From Isoetes taiwanensis (Eukaryota; Streptophyta; Lycopodiopsida; Isoetales; Isoetaceae): DNA of 64,000 bases. The DNA lies in the NCBI GenBank assembly GCA_021234155.1, contig JAJEKV010000002.1, positions 28,820,262-28,884,261 on the forward strand. The letters run 5' to 3'. The notes under the pieces were generated by a model. That model made no database searches, was not told the DNA's origin, and worked only from the letters and a program-made list of their open reading frames with translations. Shown in pieces: positions 55,957 through 64,000 of this stretch (within the stretch, counting starts at the first letter, position 1; every line of letters starts with the position of its first letter). The translations under genes and the position numbers were made by a program.

Positions 55957-57765
55957 ATAAATTTTTAACATTAGAAGGACCATAGCAAGCTTGGTCATGT
56001 TCTAGAAAGCATGAATCTCTTTTGCAATGAAGATATCTAGCACAAATAAGCTCAAGTGGGCAATCAATAATTGCATTAAACGTAATGCAAAAGAAGACAA
56101 TAGTAAATAGAAAACTAAAAGAAATCCTGGTGTACCCACATTGTTCAAAAAGATTGTGAATATAGTGTAAATTTAAATTTGGAACATCACTTTCGGGCTA
56201 TTAAATAGTACATTACATAATGTAGGCGTAGGTTTCTTGCAGCAGCCATGTATCGAAAACAAACATATTACTTGTTTGCTTACTTCTCTTAAGTTATCTA
56301 AAGAATGTGTTGTTACTTTAGTGAAATGCACAACTTGTTGAAGCTTTTTCTTTACAGATTGTGTGTGGTGCATTGCTGGCCTATGAACATCCCAGAGAAT
56401 CACCCCATTACATTTCACCGCGCCGGGCAGTCAGAAAATCTTTATTGATGCTCTAAATGCAATAGTTAAGGAGAACGCACTCTCAGAACATCTCGAAAGG
56501 CCCAAGCTCATACCTTCAAAAAAACTCGCTAAAACGGGAGGGAAACTGATGAATCTTTATAGAATCTATGCCTTCATATAATTTACTTAAAATCTAGGAG
56601 CATCTCAAGATAGAATCTTGAGAAATCTAAACTAATCTTCAAATAATGTTTGAAAATCTTAGGGAATTTTATAGAACCTTAAGAATCTAGGGGATCTTTT
56701 AGGAATCTTATGGAATCGCTGAGATCCCGAGGGATCTAGGGGAATCTTTGACACTAGGTGTGTCTTCTACGTGGGAATCTTCATAGAATCCAGGGAATAT
56801 AGAAGAGTCTGGCTACGAAATCTTGGAGAATCTAGCTTAATCTTGGGATAATGTTCTAGGAATCTCAAGAGAATATTAAGGACTCTGGAAAAGGAATCTA
56901 AGGGAATCTAGGAGGAATCTTGGGATAACCATTGGAAATCAAGGACATAACAAGAGAATTCAAGGAATCTATAAGAATCAAAAAGATTATAGGGGAATCT
57001 AAGAATTTTCAAAAAATGTTCGAGAATCTAGGAATGTTAATGGAATCTTTAAAGAATCTAGTGGAATGTTCATAGAATCTTAGGGAATCTAGGAGAATCT
57101 ACATAGAATAATATTGAGGAATCTGAAAGGAATCTTCAAATAATCTTTGAAAAATCTAGTGTGAATCTTTGTAGATAATATTTGAAAATCTAGGGAATCT
57201 TTTTAGATGTTTATGTAATCTAGAGAAGTTAGGGGAATCCAAGGATCTAGGGGAATCTTTACGAGGTGTGTTTTACGTGAATCTTCATAGGATCTCTAAG
57301 GGAACCTAGAAGAATCTACATGGAATCTTAGGATAATTTTTGGTAATATAGGGGTATCCCAAGATAATCTTTAAGAATCTAAAGGAATCTAAGGGAATCT
57401 TCATAAAATCTTTGAGTATCTAGAGAATCTTGCTGGAATATTGAGAACTTCATCACATGACTTTAAATTTGACTTCTAGTCGACCAGATAATCCCCTCAA
57501 GGAATCATCCGCTGATCTTGGGGAATATGTTTAACATTGATGGAATTCATAGAATCTAGGGAAATCATTCTAGAGTCTCTGAGAATGTAGGAGGAATCCC
57601 TTTATAGGATCTTGGATATAATCTTTGGAGAATAGGGGAACCTTCATAGAACTGGAGAATCTAGGAGAATCTACATAGAATATTGCAAAATTTAAAGGAC
57701 TCTTGGCGCTTAATCTTCAAAAATCTAGGGAATCTTTTAATGTTGGGTGTGTTTTGAAGGGTCGG
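55957..57765 (+). repeat. Large direct repeat C1, right part (GAATCT-rich)
   Basis: Aligns with 60358-62142, from TTTTTAACATT...GAAGGACCAT to GTTGGGTGTGTTTTGAAGGG. From about 56450 it is a dense mosaic of GAATCTAGGGGAATCTT and CATAGAATCTTAGG words, an irregular minisatellite with a unit of roughly 15-30 bp. No coding sequence is supported. Confidence 0.8.
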
Positions 57766-58380
57766 CTTCATGCAAATTCCTCATATTGTATAAAACTCTG
57801 TATATATATATCTGATATATATATGTTCTTATGTTTGTCCTCCCAACTGACATCAAGGATCCGAGATCCTACCACACGGAGCTTTGGGATTCATCTCTAC
57901 TCTACTGTGATGGCTTTGGGAGTTTGTGTATAGACTATATGTAATGAACTTACTACCCGTGCTGATTTGATCCCATCGGCCGGGTCCGGAGATCCCACGG
58001 CTCACATTGCTTGGGACACATCCCTACCTGCAATACGGCTTTGGGAATTATATGTAATCGATCCTATGGTCCGTGTTGTTCTTGATCTTGATCGCCGATC
58101 TAGATCCCACGGCCATGTTGCTTTAGATTTTGTTGACATGGCACTTATCTCGCCCCTTGATCGGGTCCAAGATCGTAGATGGCTCCACGTTGAATGCTCA
58201 TCCTTTAAGAAAGAAGCTTTTAAAATTTTATGTTGTGTGTGGGGATTTGGAACTCTGGTCATTGACCCCCAAACTCATCTTAAACTCACAGACCAAGCAT
58301 TAATTCCGTATGGAACAAATTCATGTTTCAAAATATACTTAAGGGTAACAATCCATTTAAGATAAAATGGAGCATAACAT
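57766..58380. repeat. Degenerate tandem units with a short ORF
   Basis: Three loose units start near 57869, 57988 and 58101 (GAGATCCYACGG..., then GGCTTTGGGA...TATATGTAAT...). A frame of 132 codons at 57967-58365 (+) runs through units two and three (VVLDLDRRSRSHGHVALDF). It has no recognisable domain and probably reflects the repeat. Confidence 0.45.
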
Positions 58381-58700
58381 TCTAACTAGTTCAAAAGAGT
58401 TTTAGAATGTTCCGAAGGTTTCTAGGAAAAGTTCCTAGAATCTTCTAGAAAGTTCCAAAATATCTCTAGGAAAGCTCTAGAACATAATCCGAGGGAATCT
58501 ATGAAATTCTTCCGTAGTTTTCAAATTGTTCTAATAGGTTCTAGAATGTTCGAAATGCAGGGAATCCATGGAAGGTAAGAACTTTAGGAAATGCTTCCTT
58601 AAAAGTTCTAGGATATTTTGGAAAGTCCTAATGTTCCAAAGTCTTAGAACGTTCCAAAAGCCTTTAGAATGTTCTAAAAGGTTCTAGAATGTAAAGGAAT
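58381..58700. repeat. TTCTAGAA-rich block with heat-shock-element-like sites
   Basis: Repeats of TTCTAGAATGTTC type. At 58438-58455, GAATCTTCTAGAAAGTTC fits four perfectly alternating GAA/TTC units with 2-base gaps. At 58539-58551 there are three units (TTCTAGAATGTTC). Several two-unit sites follow (near 58647, 58667). Whether a heat-shock factor binds is unknown; the palindromic repeat by itself generates such matches. Confidence 0.5.
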
Positions 58701-59190
58701 CCGCAGGTTCAACGGAATCTAAGAAAAATCCTTTACAAAATGTGAGAGAATCTAGGAAAATGTTGATGTAAGGAATCTCTAAAATCTAGGGGATCTAAGG
58801 AATCTTCATAAAACCTAAGGCACCAGGGAAAATGTTGATGAAATCTCGAGCATCTAAGGGAATCTTTATAAAATCTCTTGAATCTCATGTAATGTAAGGG
58901 AACCTAGAGAACGTATCTAAGGAATTTAAGGGATCGCCATAGAATCTTGGAGAATCTACTGAAATCTAATGGAATTCTATAGGGAATCTATAAAAATTCT
59001 AGAGGAATTTCCACTAAAACCTCCAAGAGAACCTTGGTAGAATCTTTTAGAGAATCTATGAATTTAGAGTATTCTCAAGCACATTCTTTTAGAACGTAGG
59101 GCACTCCACAAGAACTTAAAGATAGAACATGTTAGGTCTCTAACATGCACCGTGAGACGATAGTCTCTTTGTATATATATATATATATAT
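58701..59190. repeat. GAATCT-rich minisatellite and short (TA)n
   Basis: A mosaic of GAATCTAAGGGAATCT-type words to about 59100, then AACATGTTAGG and a 20-bp TA tract (59171-59190) leading into repeat C2. Not coding. Confidence 0.6.
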
Positions 59191-62142
59191 GCCTTTAACG
59201 ATCCTATGGTGCATGTTCTATTTTGTCCATGTTCCAGCTTTGTATATGTTCATGAAGATTCTCCCTTAGATTTCCTTTTAAATTTTATGATTCCCTAGAT
59301 TCGATCCAAAAGTTATGATTTGAACTTCTATTTTAAAATTGAGGTAAGTGCTTTTATCCTAAGCTTGTTGATAATGCTCATCCTAGAACTTAAATTCTCC
59401 TAAGATTCAGCTTTAGAGTTTGGTGAGGTTTCCCTGACCGCTTTAGGGTTTATGGCGGTTTCCTCACATTCTTAGGGTTTATGAGGTTCCCCGATTTATG
59501 GAAGATTCCTTACATTCTATTAGATTCCACCCAAAATTACTATTTTATGGATTTTTATTATTTACACTCTTAGCAACTTTTATTTCTGTGGTTGAGATGC
59601 TTAACCATGCTAGTTGACTAATCAAGACCTTTCATTCTAGGACTTCTAGAATAATTCTTAGGTTTTATCATATTCCATTAGATAAAATATACTATTTTAG
59701 CAACGGTATTTTAAGGTTAGGTGCTTATTACGCTAGTTGACTAATTAAACCCCATTCTAGAACTTTCTAGAACGCTCCTTAGATTTTATGACATTCCTTT
59801 AGGATTCTAGCATAGAGGTTCTGACATCACTCAAGGGAATTTTTTAACATGAGAAATGAAATGATGTAAAAGTTACAAGAGAATGCCTCTAGAAGCTGCT
59901 AGATGGAATGTTTATAGTGGGTTTGGTGCAGCCCCTCGTGAGAGGGATGGAGACGATGAAGAAGGACATGCATATTATACACACTACCGCTTTAAATTGA
60001 TAATCTCTATGCGATTTGGCATAAATACTATTTGTGCTTGTGCTTATCATATATCGTGGGTAAGTTCATGCTAGAGCAATCTATTGCATGGCATGTTCAA
60101 TATAATTTACCATGTTTTTATTAAGCACACATTGCATTTTGTTCAATCAATATGACATCATAATCAAGCAATATATTGTCTGTGATTCAAATTTCTTTTA
60201 CCAAGTAATATAATTTTAAAAGATCAATGCTTGGACTAATGCTTCACCTAAGAAACACTTAGAATGGTCGTTTTAATTTAATAGATGCGCACAGCCAGCA
60301 TTTAAACTTCCTAAAGTACTTGCCTCTTTGCTGCATTATGATACAATATAAGACCATTTTTTAACATTTTCGAAGGACCATGGTCAGTCATGTCTCTAGA
60401 AAGCATGAATCGATTTTGCAATGAAGATATCCTAGCACAAATAAGCTCAAGAAGTGGGCAATCAATAATTGCATTAAAAACACATCAATATATTGCAAAG
60501 AAGACACAGTAAATAGAAAAACTAAAGAAATCGTCCTAGTGTACCCTTTCACATTGTTCAAAAAGGTGAATATAGTGTAAATTTGGAACACTACTCGTGG
60601 CTATTAAATAAGCTGTTACATATGCTTGAACCGGCTAGGTTTTCTTACCGTACCATGTATCAACAAACATGTTCCCTCTCGCTTTGCTTACTTTGAAGTT
60701 ATCCTAAAGAATGCTTGTTACTTGGTAATGCTACAACATTTAGAAGCTTTTTCTTACTGTGATTGTGTGGCATTGCTGGCCTATGAACATCCCCTTAGAA
60801 CCATGTTCATGTTGCAACGTAGAAATCTTTTATTGATGCTCTAAATGCAATAGTTATGAGAACTAATTCTTAACATCCTAAAAGGCCCAAGTCATACCTT
60901 CAAGAACCTGCTTAAAATCGAGGGAAACTGATGGAATCTTAGAGAATCTAAGGGCTGCCTTTCATATAATTTACTTAAAATCTAGGAGACCGTGATAGAA
61001 TCTTGAGAAATCTAAACGACCTTCAAATAATGTTTGAAAATCTAGGGAATCTTTATAGAACCTTAAGAATCTAGGGGACCTTGTGGAATCTTATGGAATC
61101 GCTGAGATCCCAGGATCTATGGGAATCTTTGACACTAGGTGTGTTCTATTGTGGGGAATCTTCATAGAATCCGTGGGGAATATAGAAGGTCTACATTTTG
61201 TCCTTGGAGAATCTTAGCTAATCTTCGGGATAATGTTCTAGGGAATCTCAAGAGAATATTAAGGACTCCTAAAGGAATCTAAGGGAATCTAGAGGAATCT
61301 TTGGGATAACCATTGGAAATCAAGGACATAACAAGAGAATCTCAAGGAATCTATATGAACCAAAAAGATTATAGGGGAATCTAAGAGAATTTTCAAAAAA
61401 ATGTTCGGCGAATCTAGGGAATGTTACTGAAATCTTAGGAGAATCTAGTGGAATCTTCATAGAATCTTAGGAATCTAGAGAATCTACACAGAATATTGAG
61501 GAATCTAGCGAATCTTCAAATAATCTTTGAAAATCTAGGGAATCTCTTTGTAGATACATTTGAAAATCTAGGGAATCTTTTTAGGGATGCTTCTTATAGA
61601 ATCTTAGAGAAGTTAGGGGAACTAAGTGATCTAGGGAATCTTTACAAAAGAGGGTGTGTTTACGTGGGAATCTTCATAGGATCAAGGAACCTAGAAGAAT
61701 CTACATGAATCTTAGGATAATTTTTGGCAATATAGGGGGCATCCCAAGATACCTTTAAGAATCTAAAGGAATCTAAGGAATCTTCATAAAATCTTTTGAG
61801 TATCTAGAGAATCTTACCGAATATTGGAGAACTTCATCACATGACTTTAAATTTGACTTAGTCGACTCCGTGACAATCCCTCAAGGAATCATCCGCTGAT
61901 CTTGGGGAATATAAGCTAACATTGATGGAATCTCAGAATCTAGGGAAATCATTCTAGAGTCTTGGAGAATGTAGGAGAATCTTTTATAGGATCTTGATAT
62001 AATCTTGGAGAATCTAAGGAACCTTCATAGAACTGCGGAGAATCTAGGCACCCATAGAATATTGCAAAATTTAAAGGACTCTGGCGCTTAATCTTCAAAA
62101 AATCTAGGGGAATCTTTAATGTTGGGTGTGTTTTGAAGGGTG
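59191..62142 (+). repeat. Large direct repeat C2
   Basis: Second copy of the C1 sequence, uninterrupted at about 2.95 kb. It includes the TAGTTGACTAAT-rich left half and the GAATCT-rich right half. It diverges from C1 mainly by short indels. The match to C1 stops at TTGAAGGGTGGCTT (62135-62148), after which the two flanks differ. Confidence 0.8.
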
Positions 62143-64000
62143 GCTTTTATTTCGAAGGTGTTGGGTTCCGGTACAAAGCGAACGCCGCGATCTTACCGCA
62201 AGCCCTTCACTTTGCATCTTCCCTTTGCGACGCAGTCGGCTTAAATTGGAATGCCCAGATCTCGAAGAAGGCAGCGCCGTAATTGAATGTTACGTATCGG
62301 CAAATTTGAATCGCTTCTAAGGCCTATAATGAAATTGCTCCTCCAACTCTTCTTGAGCCACTCTCATTTCCGAACCTCGCCTCTCATTTCCTGAAAGGTG
62401 ATATTCGTCCATTTCGCTTTCCTTTCTTCCATGCTTCCATGCGTTCGAAGTTGTTGCCATGCTTACGTGTCGATTCTCTCGTGGAACGCGGAACTATTCT
62501 TCCATTTTCTTCGTGATTTAGTATTCACGGTTTGAGTTCATTGTGTTTCTTCCTCGAGCCATTTCTTCCGGAGTTGGGTTTCGGATTCTCGGCTCGATTT
62601 CTCACGCTTGGGTTTGATTCATGACCATTTAGTTTGATTCATCGCGAACTATGTGTATTGCACGCTTGTTCCATGAAAATTCATTCCATTTTATCAACCA
62701 CTCCATCAGAGCAAGAATGATGTCGTAAGTTCAAGTGTGAAACCGGAAAATGTAGAAATCAGATGTTAATGCCATCATGATGATGCGCGCTTCTAAAGCT
62801 AACTATTAATACCTTTGAATGATGCGTCCACATACCGCTTTTGCTTTATCCCAATCAAATTATGAAAGCAAATTTTTTGGAGCATCCAAGCTATCCCGCA
62901 TAAATTATTTGCCCTTAGATACCACTCGGCCACCCTTCAGATCCTTCTTACATACAACCAGACGTAATGAAATATACCGCTTCTTCGAGAGTCTCATAAA
63001 TGCTTAAGAGTCGATCTGGTTGTTGAATTATGCCTTTGGTAAAGGATCACCACTGCCAAACGTATTACATTCTCGCTAGCCTAGGAAATTCAAGGATATG
63101 TTAGGAATATATCCCTTTAAACTATATGTCCAGTCTCCTTCTCTTTTCTTTCTTTTCTCACGCTTTGCAACCTGTAGTTCTCGTATCTCGAAGGCCTTCT
63201 AACTTGATTTCATTGTTTGTTGCGCTTTTAGGAGCCCACATATACTTAGCAACCTCCTCAAGCTTCAACCAAGCAAAGTTCGTAAAATAATGCAACCAGA
63301 TACTCTTAGCTTTACATTGTCGCATTAGTCTACCCAAGTCAACTAGGGCAGTATTTGTGGGACTCATACGTAAAAGATGGCACTTACATATTTGTTGCTT
63401 CCTACAAACGGTAAAAGGGTAGAAAGAATCAGCTAGTTTAAGTGTCACCTTCCTTCGCTTTGGTCCAAATGTTTTGGCCTTCTATGAAGTTGGTCCATTT
63501 GCAAATTTTTCATCTCTCATTCTTATTTAGAAATGTATTGCAGTATAATTTAAGGATATAAGCCCAAGATTATCGACTTAGGCCGTCAAAATTAGGTGCA
63601 TACCATCCTCCAAGGTTAGGTACGTAAAAAAGATAAATAGAACCAACCGTATCCAACGTAATTTTACGCATTCCTCTTTTGGCTTCCCAAACCCGGTAGA
63701 ATGCCTCCGTGATCCCATGTCATCAAACTTTGGCTCCTCAGAAATGGCCAATATAATTTACAAATTGAAGACACAATTCGCTAAAATGTACTTTCTAAGA
63801 ATAATTACACTTGACCTCTTTGACCAGCAACAAATTGATAATCATTATCGGGTTACATATAGACAAGATCTGCTATAATTTGCCCTCTCAAAGTAGCTTC
63901 CGTGTTGATTTCACTACTGGCCTTAGGTTCTGGTTACGTACAAATGCTTCTATCTCTGCTATACCAAGGCACGATTTGACCTAATGTTTTAAATACCAAT
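62143..64000. other. Unrecognised right-edge sequence
   Basis: No supported gene. A 96-codon minus frame (63158-63448; LVDLGRLMRQCKAKSIWLHYFTNF and a Cys-rich start) is protein-like but unassigned. The stretch 62160-62700 is GC-richer than its surroundings with several CTCTCATTTCC words, and could be 5' leader sequence of a gene. The frames at 62126-62320 and 62819-63007 show nothing recognisable. Confidence 0.35.

Noticed and set aside
57967-58365. 132-codon gene
   Set aside because: The frame follows degenerate tandem units of about 115-125 bp and has no recognisable domain; recorded as repeat only.
1-64000. tRNA, rRNA or other structured RNA genes
   Set aside because: I noticed none by eye. 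A covariance-model scan would be needed to exclude small RNA genes.

Overview
The window looks like plant nuclear DNA. It has GT-AG introns, telo-box (AAACCCTAA) motifs, plant-type L1 LINEs with an endonuclease, reverse transcriptase (RT) and C-terminal zinc-binding region, Ty1/copia gag, and a Penelope-like reverse transcriptase. Penelope-like elements are rare in flowering plants and commoner in lycophytes, mosses, ferns and conifers, so a non-flowering land plant is my best guess; this is an inference. Almost everything recognisable is a mobile element or its remains. I see no intact single-copy host gene. All family assignments come from motif recognition, not database searches.

Layout. 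1-1.2 kb: possible host promoter or first-exon sequence with telo-boxes. 1.2-3.5 kb (-): two-exon DDE-type transposase-like pseudogene. 3.76-10.09 kb (+): near full-length but inactivated LINE with poly-A tail. 10.2-13.0 kb: a broken beta-class amino-DNA-methyltransferase gene (-) and a spliced unknown gene (+), diverging from an array of ten 18-bp palindromes at 28-bp spacing. 14.19-26.24 kb: a block bounded by perfect 32-bp inverted repeats. It holds a DUF7869-like transposase relic (-) and a long broken multi-exon gene or genes (+) with a DGQHS motif and an FCP1/HAD-like phosphatase domain. 26.4-31 kb (-): a second, decayed LINE, adjoining a Ty1/copia gag/pol relic (31.2-32.6 kb, -). 32.6-37.3 kb: mostly unrecognised. 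37.3-49.1 kb: a Penelope-like locus with an inverted ORF1 relic, a diverged RT tail, then a 2.6-kb direct repeat on each side of an ORF1 + RT unit (RT nearly intact, with a likely intron). 49.1-64 kb: TA microsatellites, large direct repeats rich in GAATCT motifs, an inverted-repeat MITE-like element, and unrecognised sequence.

How the parts relate. Both divergent-gene blocks (10-13 kb and 14-26 kb) pair two genes reading away from a repeat-rich centre. The sequence CGGTATAAATTTA, the core of the palindrome array, recurs about 120 bp upstream of the (+) gene in the second block. In the Penelope-like locus the period of about 6.9 kb and the partial tandem copies match the pseudo-LTR organisation known for that class. 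The repeat copies differ from each other by many small indels, so some frameshifts reported here may be assembly errors.
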